DNA from: Aphelocoma coerulescens
Taxonomy: Eukaryota > Chordata > Aves > Passeriformes > Corvidae
Direction of reading: 5' to 3'
DNA length: 64,000 nt
NCBI RefSeq assembly: GCF_041296385.1
Contig: NC_091014.1
Coordinates: forward strand, 48,316,078 to 48,380,077
The notes under the pieces were generated by a model. It worked only from the letters and a program-made list of their open reading frames with translations, had not been told where the DNA came from and searched no databases. A program made the position numbers and the translations under genes. Shown here in pieces: positions 46,333-58,998 of the stretch (position 1 is its first letter; every line of letters starts with the position of its first letter).

Positions 46333-49300
46333 TTGAGAAAACCACAAAGCCAGGAGCTCCAGAGATACTCCCCATGCGAAAGGCAGGCCAAGCTTATCGC
46401 AGCACAGCCAAAACCTTGCTCCCACTTCTTCATTCTTCTTGGAATTTGATACAGCCCAATGCCCGATTTCTGGCTCAATCTAGGGTTAGGGTTACGCCTA
46501 GGGTTAGGCTTGAGAAAACCACAAAGCCAGGAGCTCCAGGGACACTCACCATGCGAAAGGCAGGCCAAGTTGAGCACGATACAGTTAAAACCTTGCTCCC
46601 TCTTCTTCTTTCTGCTTGGAACGCGCCGTCGCCCAATGCCCCATTTCTGGCTCAAACTAGGTTATGGTTATGGTTACACCTAGTGTTAGGGTTTGAGAAA
46701 TCCATAAAACCAGGAGCTCCAGGGATACTCAGCATGCGAAAGGCAGGCCAAGCTTATCGCAGCACAGCCAAAACCTTGCTCCCACTTCTTCATTCTTCTT
46801 GGAAGTCGCCACAACCCAATGCCTGATTTCTGGCTCAATCTAGGGTTAGGGTTAGGGTTAGGGTTATGCCTAGGGTTAGGCTTGAGAAAACCACAAAGCC
46901 AGGAGCTCCAGGGATACTCCCCATGCGAAAGGCAGGCCAAGCTTATCGCAGCACAGCCAAAACCTTGCTCTCACTTCTTCATTCTTCTTGGGATTCACCA
47001 CAGCCCAATGCCCGATTTCTGGCTCAAACTAGGGTTAGGGTTATGCCTAGGGTTAGGCTTGAAAAAACCACAAAGCCAGGAGCTCCAGGGACACCCACCA
47101 TGTGAAAGGCAGGCCAAGTTGAGCACGATACAGTTAAAACCTTGCTCCCTCTTCCTCTTTCTGCTTGGAACTCACCGCCACCCAATGTCCCATTTCTGGC
47201 CCAAACTTCGGTTATGTTTATGGTTACACCTAGTGTTAGGATTTGAGAAATCCACAAAGCCAGGAGCTCCAGGGATACTCAGCATGCGAAAGGCAGGCCA
47301 AGCTTATCGCAGCACAGCCAAAACCTTGCTCCCTCTTCTTCATTCTTCTTGGAAGTCGCCACAACCCAATGCCTGATTTCTGGCTCAATCTAGGGTTAGG
47401 GTTAGGGTTAGGGTTACGCCTAGGGTTAGGCTTGAGAAAACCACAAAGCCAGGAGCTCCAGGGATACTCCCCATGCGAAAGGCAGCCCAAGCTTATCGCA
47501 GCACAGCCAAAACCTTGCTCCCACTTCTTCATTCTTATTGGAATTCACCACAGCCCAATGCCCGATTTCTGGCTCAAACTAGGGTTAGGGTTACGCCTAG
47601 GGTAAGGTTTGAGAAAACCACAAAGCCAGGAGCTCCAGGGATACTCCCCATGCGAAAGGCAGGCCAAGCTTATCGCAGCACAGCCAAAACCTTGCTCCCA
47701 CTTCTTCATTCTTATTGGAATTCACCACAGCCCAATGCCTGATTTCTGGCTCAAACTAGGCTTAGGGTTACGCCTAGGGTTAGGCTTGAGAAAACCACAA
47801 AGCCAGGAGATCCAGGGACACTCCCCATGCGAAAGGCAGGCCAAGCTGATCGCAGCACAGCCAAAACCTTGCTCCCTCTTCTTCATTCTTATTGGAACTT
47901 GCCACAGCCCAATGCCCGATTTCTGGCTCAATCTAGGGTTAGGGTTACGCCTAGGGTAAGGTTTGAGAAAACCACAAAGCCAGGAGCTCCAGGGACACTC
48001 ACCATGCGAAAGGCAGGCCAAGTTGAGCACGATACAGTTAAAACCTTGCTCCCTCTTCTTCTTTCTGCTTGGAACTTGCCGCCGCCCAATGCCCCATTTC
48101 TGGCTCAACCTAGGTTATGGTTATGGTTACACCTAGTGTTAGGATTTGGGAAATCCACAAAGCCAGGAGCTCCAGGGATACTCCCCATGCGAAAGGCAGG
48201 CCAAGCTTATCGCAGCACAGCCAAAACCTTGCTCCCTCTTCTTCATTCTTCTTGGAAGTCGCCACAACCCAATGCCTGATTTCTGGCTCAATCTAGGGTT
48301 AGGGTTAGGGTTAGGGTTACGCCTAGGGTTAGGCTTGAGAAACCCACAAAGCCAGGAGCTCCAGGGATACTCCCCATGCGAAAGGCAGGCCAAGCTTATC
48401 GCAGCACAGCCAAAACCTTGCTCCCACTTCTTCATTCTTATTGGAATTCACCACAGCCCAATGCCCGATTTCTGGCTCAAACTAGGGTTAGGGTTACGCC
48501 TAGGGTAAGGTTTGAGAAAACCACAAAGCCAGGAGCTCCAGGGATACTCCCCATGCGAAAGGCAGGCCAAGCTTATCGCAGCACAGCCAAAACCTTGCTC
48601 CCACTTCTTCATTCTTCTTGGAATTTGATACAGCCCAATGCCCGATTTCTGGCTCAAACTAGGGTTAGGGTTACGCCTAGGGTTAGGCTTGAGAAAACCA
48701 CAAAGCCAGGAGCTCCAGGGACACTCACCATGCGAAAGGCAGGCCAAGTTGAGCACGATACAGTTAAAACCTTGCTCCCTCTTCTTCTTTCTGCTTGGAA
48801 CTTGCCGCCGCCCAATGCCCCATTTCTGGCCCTAACTTCGGTTATGTTTATGGTTACACCTAGTGTTAGGATTTGAGAAATCCACAAAGCCAGGAGCTCC
48901 AGGGATACTCAGCATGCGAAAGGCAGGCCAAGCTTATCGCAGCACAGCCAAAACCTTGCTCCCACTTCTTCATTCTTCTTGGAAGTCGCCACAACCCAAT
49001 GCCTGATTTCTGGCTCAATCTAGGGTTAGGGTTAGGGTTAGGGTTACGCCTAGGGTTAGGCTTGAGAAACCCACAAAGCCAGGAGCTCCAGGGATACTCA
49101 CCATGCGAAAGGCAGGCCAAGCTTATCGCAGCACAAGCAAAACCTTGCTCCCTCTTCTTCATTCTTCTTGGAACTTGCCACAGCCCAATGCCCGATTTCT
49201 GTCTCAATCTAGGGTTAGGGTTACGCCTATGGTTAGGCTTGAGAAAACCACAAAGCCAGGAGCTCCAGGGACACTCACCATGCGAAAGGCAGGCCAAGTT

Positions 49301-50345
49301 GAGCACGATACAGTTAAAACCTTGCTCCCTCTTCTTCTTTCTGCTTGGAACTCGCTGCCGCCCAATGCCACATTTCTGGCTCAAAATAGGGTTATGGTCG
49401 TGGTTACACCTAGTGTTAGGGTTTGAGAAATCCACAAAGCCAGGAGCTCCAGGGATACTCAGCATGCGAAAGGCAGGCCAAGCTTATCGCAGCACAAGCA
49501 AAACCTTGCTCCCTCTTCTTCATTCTTCTTGGAACTTGCCACAGCCCAATGCCCGATTTCTGTCTCAATCTAGGGTTAGGGTTAGGGTTAGGGTTACGCC
49601 TAGGGTTAGGCTTGAGAAAACCACAAAGCCAGGAGCTCCAGGGATACTCCCCATGCGAAAGGCAGGCCAAGCTTATCGCAGCACAGCCAAAACCTTGCTC
49701 CCACTTCTTCATTCTTATTGGAATTCACCACAGCCCAATGCCCGATTTCTGGCTCAATCTAGGGTTAGGGTTACGCCTAGGGTTAGGCTTGAGAAAACCA
49801 CAAAGCCAGGAGCTCCAGGGACACTCACCATGCGAAAGGCAGGCCAAGTTGAGCACGATACAGTTAAAACCTTGCTCCCTCTTCTTCTTTCTGCTTGGAA
49901 CTTGCCGCCGCCCAATGCCCCATTTCTGGCCCTAACTTCGGTTATGTTTATGGTTACACCTAGTGTTAGGATTTGAGAAATCCACAAAGCCAGGAGCTCC
50001 AGGGATACTCCCCATGCGAAAGGCAGGCCAAGCTTATCGCAGCACAGCCAAAACCTTGCTCCCACTTCTTCATTCTTCTTGGAAGTCGCCACAACCCAAT
50101 GCCTGATTTCTGGCTCAAACTAGGGTTAGGGTTAGGGTTAGGGTTATGCCTAGGGTTAGGCTTGAGAAAACCACAAAGCCAGGAGCTCCAGGGACACTCA
50201 CCATGTGAAAGGCAGGCCAAGTTGAGCACGATACAGTTAAAAGCTTGCTCCCTCTTCTTCTTTCTGCTTGGAACTCGCCGCCGCCCAATGCCCCATTTCT
50301 GGCTCCAACTAGGATTATGGTCGTGGTTACACCTAGTGTTAGGGT

Positions 50346-50528
50346 TTGAGAAATCCACAAAGCCAGGAGCTCCAGGGATACTCCCCATGCGAAAGGCAGG
50401 CCAAGCTTATCGCAGCACAGCCAAAACCTTGCTCCCTCTTCTTCTTTCTGCTTGGAACTTGCCACAGCCCAATGCCCGATTTCTGGCTCAAACTAGGGTT
50501 AGGGTTAGGGTTACGCCTAGGGTTAGGC
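50346..50528 (+). repeat. Alpha monomer of intermediate length (183 bp, three TTAGGG units)
   Basis: The tail has three GGGTTA units before ACGCC, giving 183 bp between the 177 and 189 bp forms. The same length appears at 55660, 57854 and 60438. The 55660 case sits opposite a four-unit partner at 48146, so single-unit loss can be inferred there. Confidence 0.9.
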
Positions 50529-50717
50529 TTGAGAAAACCACAAAGCCAGGAGCTCCAGGGACACTCACCATGCAAAAGGCAGGCCACGTTGAGCACGATA
50601 CAGCCAAAACCTTGCTCCCTCTTCTTCATTCTTCTTGGAAGTCGCCACAACCCAATGCCTGATTTCTGGCTCAATCTAGGGTTAGGGTTAGGGTTAGGGT
50701 TACGCCTAGGGTTAGGC
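50529..50717 (+). repeat. Chimeric monomer: beta 5' part with alpha 3' part (189 bp)
   Basis: This is the reverse of the 3587 type. It begins GACACTCACCATGCAAAAGG and GGCCACGTTGAGCACGATAC, as in beta, then switches to AGCCAAAACC, TTCATTCTTCTTGGAAG and an alpha-long tail with four TTAGGG units. The chimera recurs at 58037 and 60621, carried by the 7.5 kb and 2584 bp duplications. Confidence 0.9.
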
Positions 50718-50894
50718 TTGAGAAAACCACAAAGCCAGGAGCTCCAGGGATACTCCCCATGCGAAAGGCAGGCCAAGCTTATCGCAGCACAGCCAAAACC
50801 TTGCTCCCACTTCTTCATTCTTATTGGAATTCACCACAGCCCAATGCCCGATTTCTGGCTCAAACTAGGGTTAGGGTTACGCCTAGGGTTAGGC

Positions 50895-53800
50895 TTGAGA
50901 AAACCACAAAGCCAGGAGCTCCAGGGACACTCACCATGCGAAAGGCAGGCCAAGTTGAGCACGATACAGTTAAAACCTTGCTCCCTCTTCTTCTTTCTGC
51001 TTGGAACTTGCCGCCGCCCAATGCCCCATTTCTGGCCCTAACTTCGGTTATGTTTATGGTTACACCTAGTGTTAGGATTTGAGAAATCCACAAAGCCAGG
51101 AGCTCCAGGGATACTCCCCATGCGAAAGGCAGGCCAAGCTTATCGCAGCACAGCCAAAACCTTGCTCCCACTTCTTCATTCTTCTTGGAAGTCGCCACAA
51201 CCCAATGCCTGATTTCTGGCTCAAACTAGGGTTAGGGTTAGGGTTAGGGTTATGCCTAGGGTAAGGTTTGAGAAAACCACAAAGCCAGGAGCTCCAGGGA
51301 CACTCACCATGTGAAAGGCAGGCCAAGTTGAGCACGATACAGTTAAAAGCTTGCTCCCTCTTCTTCTTTCTGCTTGGAACTCGCCGCCGCCCAATGCCCC
51401 ATTTCTGGCTCCAACTAGGATTATGGTCGTGGTTACACCTAGTGTTAGGGTTTGAGAAATCCACAAAGCCAGGAGCTCCAGGGATACTCAGCATGCGAAA
51501 GGCAGGCCAAGCTTATCGCAGCACAGCCAAAACCTTGCTCCCTCTTCTTCATTCTTCTTGGAAGTCGCCACAACCCAATGCCTGATTTCTGGCTCAATCT
51601 AGAGTTAGGGTTAGGATTAGGGTTACGCCTAGGGTAAGGTTTGAGAAAACCACAAAGCCAGGAGCTCCAGGGATACTCCCCATGCGAAAGGCAGGCCAAG
51701 CTTATCGCAGCACAGCCAAAACCTTGCTCCCACTTCTTCATTCTTATTGGAATTCACCACAGCCCAATGCCTGATTTCTGGCTCAAACTAGGCTTAGGGT
51801 TACGCCTAGGGTTAGGCTTGAGAAAACCACAAAGCCAGGAGCTCCAGGGACACTCCCCATGCGAAAGGCAGGCCAAGCTTATCGCAGCACAGCCAAAACC
51901 TTGCTCCCTCTTCTTCATTCTTCTTGGAAGTCGCCACAACCCAATGCCTGATTTCTGGCTCAACCTAGGGTTAGGGTTAGGGTTAGGGTTACGCCTAGGG
52001 TTAGGCTTGAGAAAACCACAAAGCCAGGAGCTCCAGGGACACTCACCATGCGAAAGGCAGGCCAAGTTGAGCACGATACAGTTAAAACCTTGCTCCCTCT
52101 TCTTCTTTCTGCTTGGAACTCACCGCCGCCCAATGCCCCATTTCTGGCTCAAACTAGGGTTATGGTTATGGTTACACCTAGTGTTAGGATTTGAGAAATC
52201 CACAAAGCCAGGAGCTCCAGGGATACTCCCCATGCGAAAGGCAGGCCAAGCTGATCGCAGCACAGCCAAAACCTTGCTCCCACTTCTTCATTCTTATTGG
52301 AATTCACCACAGCCCAATGCCCGATTTCTGGCTCAAACTAGGGTTAGGGTTACGCCTAGGGTTAGGCTTGAGAAAACCACAAAGCCAGGAGCTCCAGGGA
52401 CACCCACCATGTGAAAGGCAGGCCAAGTTGAGCACGATACAGTTAAAACCTTGCTCCCTCTTCTTCTTTCTGCTTGGAACTCGCTGCCGCCCAATGCCCC
52501 ATTTCTGGCTCAAAATAGGGTTATGGTCGTGGTTACACCTAGTGTTAGGCTTTGAGAAATCCACAAAGCCAGGAGCTCCAGGGATACTCCCCATGCGAAA
52601 GGCAGGCCAAGCTTATCGCAGCACAAGCAAAACCTTGCTCCCACTTCTTCATTCTTATTGGAATTCACCACAGCCCAATGCCCGATTTCTGGCTCAAACT
52701 AGGGTTAGGGTTACGCCTAGGGTTAGGCTTGAGAAAACCACAAAGCCAGGAGCTCCAGGGACACTCACCATGCGAAAGGCAGGCCAAGTTGAGCACGATA
52801 CAGTTAAAACCTTGCTCCCTCTTCTTCTTTCTGCTTGGAACTTGCCGCCGCCCAATGCCCCATTTCTGGCCCTAACTTCGGTTATGTTTATGGTTACACC
52901 TAGTGTTAGGATTTGAGAAATCCACAAAGCCAGGAGCTCCAGGGATACTCAGCATGCGAAAGGCAGGCCAAGCTTATCGCAGCACAGCCAAAACCTTGCT
53001 CCCACTTCTTCATTCTTCTTGGAAGTCGCCACAACCCAATGCCTGATTTCTGGCTCAAACTAGGGTTAGGGTTAGGGTTAGGGTTATGCCTAGGGTAAGG
53101 TTTGAGAAAACCACAAAGCCAGGAGCTCCAGGGACACTCACCATGTGAAAGGCAGGCCAAGTTGAGCACGATACAGTTAAAAGCTTGCTCCCTCTTCTTC
53201 TTTCTGCTTGGAACTCGCCGCCGCCCAATGCCCCATTTCTGGCTCCAACTAGGATTATGGTCGTGGTTACACCTAGTGTTAGGGTTTGAGAAATCCACAA
53301 AGCCAGGAGCTCCAGGGATACTCAGCATGCGAAAGGCAGGCCAAGCTTATCGCAGCACAGCCAAAACCTTGCTCCCACTTCTTCATTCTTCTTGGAAGTC
53401 GCCACAACCCAATGCCCCATTTCTGGCTCAATCTAGGGTTAGGGTTAGGGTTAGGGTTACGCCTAGGGTTAGGCTTGAGAAACCCACAAAGCCAGGAGCT
53501 CCAGGGATACTCCCCATGCGAAAGGCAGGCCAAGCTGATCGCAGCACAGCCAAAACCTTGCTCCCACTTCTTCATTCTTATTGGAATTCACCACAGCCCA
53601 ATGCCCGATTTCTGGCTCAAACTAGGGTTAGGGTTACGCCTAGGGTTAGGCTTGAGAAAACCACAAAGTCAGGAGCTCCAGGGACACCCACCATGCGAAA
53701 GGCAGGCCAAGTTGAGCACGATACAGTTAAAACCTTGCTCCCTCTTCTTCTTTCTGCTTGGAACTCGCCGTCGCCCAATGCCCCATTTCTGGCTCAAACT

Positions 53801-54023
53801 AGGTTATGGTTATGGTTACACCGAGTGTTAGGGTTTGAGAAATCCACAAAGCCAGGAGCTCCAGGGATACTCAGAATGCGAAAGGCAGGCCAAGCTTATC
53901 GCAGCACAGCCAAAACCTTGCTCCCACTTCTTCATTCTTCTTGGAAGTCGCCACAACCCAATGCCTGATTTCTGGCTCAATCTAGGGTTAGGGTTAGGGT
54001 TAGGGTTACGCCTAGGGTTAGGC
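50895..54023 (+). repeat. Right-hand domain, array between the two 7.5 kb partners
   Basis: Monomers start at 50895, 51079, 51268, 51452, 51641, 51818, 52007, 52191, 52368, 52552, 52729, 52913, 53102, 53286, 53475, 53652 and 53835. Monomers from 51268 to about 52006 match 58415-59153 at +7147 bp, and those from 52191 to about 53.6 kb match 61.6-63.0 kb at +9370 bp. A private tail with TCTAGAGTTAGGG and TTAGGATTAGGG near 51600 degrades the telomeric tract and recurs near 58746 and 61331. The 52007 beta has an uncommon CTAGGGTTATGGTTATGG tail. Confidence 0.82.
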
Positions 54024-56414
54024 TTGAGAAAACCACAAAGCCAGGAGCTCCAGGGACACTCACCATGCGAAAGGCAGGCCAAGTTGAGCACGATACAGTT
54101 AAAACCTTGCTCCCTCTTCTTCTTTCTGCTTGGAACGCGCCGTCGCCCAATGCCCCATTTCTGGCTCAAACTAGGTTATGGTTATGGTTACACCTAGTGT
54201 TAGGGTTTGAGAAATCCATAAAACCAGGAGCTCCAGGGATACTCAGCATGCGAAAGGCAGGCCAAGCTTATCGCAGCACAGCCAAAACCTTGCTCCCACT
54301 TCTTCATTCTTCTTGGAAGTCGCCACAACCCAATGCCTGATTTCTGGCTCAATCTAGGGTTAGGGTTAGGGTTAGGGTTATGCCTAGGGTTAGGCTTGAG
54401 AAAACCACAAAGCCAGGAGCTCCAGGGATACTCCCCATGCGAAAGGCAGGCCAAGCTTATCGCAGCACAGCCAAAACCTTGCTCTCACTTCTTCATTCTT
54501 CTTGGGATTCACCACAGCCCAATGCCCGATTTCTGGCTCAAACTAGGGTTAGGGTTATGCCTAGGGTTAGGCTTGAAAAAACCACAAAGCCAGGAGCTCC
54601 AGGGACACTCACCATGTGAAAGGCAGGCCAAGTTGAGCACGATACAGTTAAAACCTTGCTCCCTCTTCCTCTTTCTGCTTGGAACTCACCGCCACCCAAT
54701 GTCCCATTTCTGGCCCAAACTTCGGTTATGTTTATGGTTACACCTAGTGTTAGGATTTGAGAAATCCACAAAGCCAGGAGCTCCAGGGATACTCAGCATG
54801 CGAAAGGCAGGCCAAGCTTATCGCAGCACAGCCAAAACCTTGCTCCCTCTTCTTCATTCTTCTTGGAAGTCGCCACAACCCAATGCCTGATTTCTGGCTC
54901 AATCTAGGGTTAGGGTTAGGGTTAGGGTTACGCCTAGGGTTAGGCTTGAGAAAACCACAAAGCCAGGAGCTCCAGGGATACTCCCCATGCGAAAGGCAGG
55001 CCAAGCTTATCGCAGCACAGCCAAAACCTTGCTCCCACTTCTTCATTCTTATTGGAATTCACCACAGCCCAATGCCCGATTTCTGGCTCAAACTAGGGTT
55101 AGGGTTACGCCTAGGGTAAGGTTTGAGAAAACCACAAAGCCAGGAGCTCCAGGGATACTCCCCATGCGAAAGGCAGGCCAAGCTTATCGCAGCACAGCCA
55201 AAACCTTGCTCCCACTTCTTCATTCTTATTGGAATTCACCACAGCCCAATGCCTGATTTCTGGCTCAAACTAGGCTTAGGGTTACGCCTAGGGTTAGGCT
55301 TGAGAAAACCACAAAGCCAGGAGATCCAGGGACACTCCCCATGCGAAAGGCAGGCCAAGCTGATCGCAGCACAGCCAAAACCTTGCTCCCTCTTCTTCAT
55401 TCTTATTGGAACTTGCCACAGCCCAATGCCCGATTTCTGGCTCAATCTAGGGTTAGGGTTACGCCTAGGGTAAGGTTTGAGAAAACCACAAAGCCAGGAG
55501 CTCCAGGGACACTCACCATGCGAAAGGCAGGCCAAGTTGAGCACGATACAGTTAAAACCTTGCTCCCTCTTCTTCTTTCTGCTTGGAACTTGCCGCCGCC
55601 CAATGCCCCATTTCTGGCTCAAACTAGGTTATGGTTATGGTTACACCTAGTGTTAGGATTTGAGAAATCCACAAAGCCAGGAGCTCCAGGGATACTCCCC
55701 ATGCGAAAGGCAGGCCAAGCTTATCGCAGCACAGCCAAAACCTTGCTCCCTCTTCTTCATTCTTCTTGGAAGTCGCCACAACCCAATGCCTGATTTCTGG
55801 CTCAATCTAGGGTTAGGGTTAGGGTTACGCCTAGGGTTAGGCTTGAGAAACCCACAAAGCCAGGAGCTCCAGGGATACTCAGCATGCGAAAGGCAGGCCA
55901 AGCTTATCGCAGCACAGCCAAAACCTTGCTCCCACTTCTTCATTCTTCTTGGAATTCACCACAGCCCAATGCCCGATTTCTGGCTCAAACTAGGGTTAGG
56001 GTTACGCCTAGGGTAAGGTTTGAGAAAACCACAAAGCCAGGAGCTCCAGGGATACTCCCCATGCGAAAGGCAGGCCAAGCTTATCGCAGCACAGCCAAAA
56101 CCTTGCTCCCACTTCTTCATTCTTCTTGGAATTTGATACAGCCCAATGCCCGATTTCTGGCTCAAACTAGGGTTAGGGTTACGCCTAGGGTTAGGCTTGA
56201 GAAAACCACAAAGCCAGGAGCTCCAGGGACACTCACCATGCGAAAGGCAGGCCAAGTTGAGCACGATACAGTTAAAACCTTGCTCCCTCTTCTTCTTTCT
56301 GCTTGGAACTTGCCGCCGCCCAATGCCCCATTTCTGGCCCTAACTTCGGTTATGTTTATGGTTACACCTAGTGTTAGGATTTGAGAAATCCACAAAGCCA
56401 GGAGCTCCAGGGAT
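54024..56414 (+). repeat. Segmental duplication of the right-hand domain, copy B (partner of 46510 onwards)
   Basis: Monomers start at 54024, 54207, 54396, 54573, 54757, 54946, 55123, 55300, 55477, 55660, 55843, 56020, 56197 and 56381. They match 46510-48.9 kb at +7514 bp up to 55660 and then at +7508 bp. The 6 bp shift comes from the 55660 alpha having three TTAGGG units where its partner at 48146 has four. The position-22-like monomer at 46333 is absent on the left edge of this copy. The duplication continues into the 2584 bp HOR. Confidence 0.85.
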
Positions 56415-58998
56415 ACTCCCCATGCGAAAGGCAGGCCAAGCTTATCGCAGCACAGCCAAAACCTTGCTCCCTCTTCTTCATTCTTCTTGGAAGTCGCCAC
56501 AACCCAATGCCTGATTTCTGGCTCAATCTAGGGTTAGGGTTAGGGTTAGGGTTACGCCTAGGGTTAGGCTTGAGAAACCCACAAAGCCAGGAGCTCCAGG
56601 GATACTCACCATGCGAAAGGCAGGCCAAGCTTATCGCAGCACAAGCAAAACCTTGCTCCCTCTTCTTCATTCTTCTTGGAACTTGCCACAGCCCAATGCC
56701 CGATTTCTGTCTCAATCTAGGGTTAGGGTTACGCCTAGGGTTAGGCTTGAGAAAACCACAAAGCCAGGAGCTCCAGGGACACTCACCATGCGAAAGGCAG
56801 GCCAAGTTGAGCACGATACAGTTAAAACCTTGCTCCCTCTTCTTCTTTCTGCTTGGAACTCGCTGCCGCCCAATGCCACATTTCTGGCTCAAAATAGGGT
56901 TATGGTCGTGGTTACACCTAGTGTTAGGGTTTGAGAAATCCACAAAGCCAGGAGCTCCAGGGATACTCAGCATGTGAAAGGCAGGCCAAGCTTATCGCAG
57001 CACAAGCAAAACCTTGCTCCCTCTTCTTCATTCTTCTTGGAACTTGCCACAGCCCAATGCCCGATTTATGTCTCAATCTAGGGTTAGGGTTAGGGTTAGG
57101 GTTACGCCTAGGGTTAGGCTTGAGAAAACCACAAAGCCAGGAGCTCCAGGGATACTCCCCATGCGAAAGGCAGGCCAAGCTTATCGCAGCACAGCCAAAA
57201 CCTTGCTCCCACTTCTTCATTCTTATTGGAATTCACCACAGCCCAATGCCCGATTTCTGGCTCAAACTAGGGTTAGGGTTACGCCTAGGGTTAGGCTTGA
57301 GAAAACCACAAAACCAGGAGCTCCAGGGACACTCACCATGCGAAAGGCAGGCCAAGTTGAGCACGATACAGTTAAAACCTTGCTCCCTCTTCTTCTTTCT
57401 GCTTGGAACTTGCCGCCGCCCAATGCCCCATTTCTGGCCCTAACTTCGGTTATGTTTATGGTTACACCTAGTGTTAGGATTTGAGAAATCCACAAAACCA
57501 GGAGCTCCAGGGATACTCAGAATGCGAAAGGCAGGCCAAGCTTATCGCAGCACAGCCAAAACCTTGCTCCCACTTCTTCATTCTTCTTGGAAGTCGCCAC
57601 AACCCAATGCCTGATTTCTGGCTCAAACTAGGGTTAGGGTTAGGGTTAGGGTTATGCCTAGGGTAAGGTTTGAGAAAACCACAAAGCCAGGAGCTCCAGG
57701 GACACTCACCATGTGAAAGGCAGGCCAAGTTGAGCACGATACAGTTAAAAGCTTGCTCCCTCTTCTTCTTTCTGCTTGGAACTCGCCGCCGCCCAATGCC
57801 CCATTTCTGGCTCCAACTAGGATTATGGTCGTGGTTACACCTAGTGTTAGGGTTTGAGAAATCCACAAAGCCAGGAGCTCCAGGGATACTCCCCATGCGA
57901 AAGGCAGGCCAAGCTTATCGCAGCACAGCCAAAACCTTGCTCCCTCTTCTTCTTTCTGCTTGGAACTTGCCACAGCCCAATGCCCGATTTCTGGCTCAAA
58001 CTAGGGTTAGGGTTAGGGTTACGCCTAGGGTTAGGCTTGAGAAAACCACAAAGCCAGGAGCTCCAGGGACACTCACCATGCAAAAGGCAGGCCACGTTGA
58101 GCACGATACAGCCAAAACCTTGCTCCCTCTTCTTCATTCTTCTTGGAAGTCGCCACAACCCAATGCCTGATTTCTGGCTCAATCTAGGGTTAGGGTTAGG
58201 GTTAGGGTTACGCCTAGGGTTAGGCTTGAGAAAACCACAAAGCCAGGAGCTCCAGGGATACTCCCCATGCGAAAGGCAGGCCAAGCTTATCGCAGCACAG
58301 CCAAAACCTTGCTCCCACTTCTTCATTCTTCTTGGAAGTCGCCACAACCCAATGCCTGATTTCTGGCTCAAACTAGGGTTAGGGTTAGGGTTAGGGTTAT
58401 GCCTAGGGTAAGGTTTGAGAAAACCACAAAGCCAGGAGCTCCAGGGACACTCACCATGTGAAAGGCAGGCCAAGTTGAGCACGATACAGTTAAAAGCTTG
58501 CTCCCTCTTCTTCTTTCTGCTTGGAACTCGCCGCCGCCCAATGCCCCATTTCTGGCTCCAACTAGGATTATGGTCGTGGTTACACCTAGTGTTAGGGTTT
58601 GAGAAATCCACAAAGCCAGGAGCTCCAGGGATACTCAGCATGCGAAAGGCAGGCCAAGCTTATCGCAGCACAGCCAAAACCTTGCTCCCTCTTCTTCATT
58701 CTTCTTGGAAGTCGCCACAACCCAATGCCTGATTTCTGGCTCAATCTAGAGTTAGGGTTAGGATTAGGGTTACGCCTAGGGTAAGGTTTGAGAAAACCAC
58801 AAAGCCAGGAGCTCCAGGGATACTCCCCATGCGAAAGGCAGGCCAAGCTTATCGCAGCACAGCCAAAACCTTGCTCCCACTTCTTCATTCTTATTGGAAT
58901 TCACCACAGCCCAATGCCTGATTTCTGGCTCAAACTAGGCTTAGGGTTACGCCTAGGGTTAGGCTTGAGAAAACCACAAAGCCAGGAGCTCCAGGGAC
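56415..58998 (+). repeat. 14-monomer higher-order repeat, copy 1 (2584 bp)
   Basis: Monomer starts are 56570, 56747, 56931, 57120, 57297, 57481, 57670, 57854, 58037, 58226, 58415, 58599, 58788 and 58965. All return at +2584 bp. Diagnostic variants are GATTTATGTCTC near 57063, ACCACAAAACCAGG near 57305, CAGAATGCG near 57527, GGCCACGTTGAGC near 58089 and TCTAGAGTTAGGG near 58744. The 58226 monomer has the head of 50718 but the tail of 51079 from the 7.5 kb partner, so a 361 bp (two-monomer) deletion preceded this amplification. The left edge is placed where identity with the second copy begins. Confidence 0.9.

Larger units (their letters stand above)
46333..50894 (+). repeat. Segmental duplication of the right-hand domain, copy A (partner at +7514/+7508 bp)
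   Basis: Monomers start at 46333, 46510, 46693, 46882, 47059, 47243, 47432, 47609, 47786, 47963, 48146, 48335, 48512, 48689, 48873, 49062, 49239, 49423, 49612, 49789, 49973, 50162, 50346, 50529 and 50718. From 46510 on they are matched one for one by 54024 onward. The first 1.4 kb is also the partner of 42335-43760. Singular changes here are TTTGGGAAATCC near 48147, AAGGCAGCCCAAG near 47482 and GCCTATGGTTAGG near 49227. The 46510-54024 spacing spans exactly 41 monomers. Confidence 0.85.
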
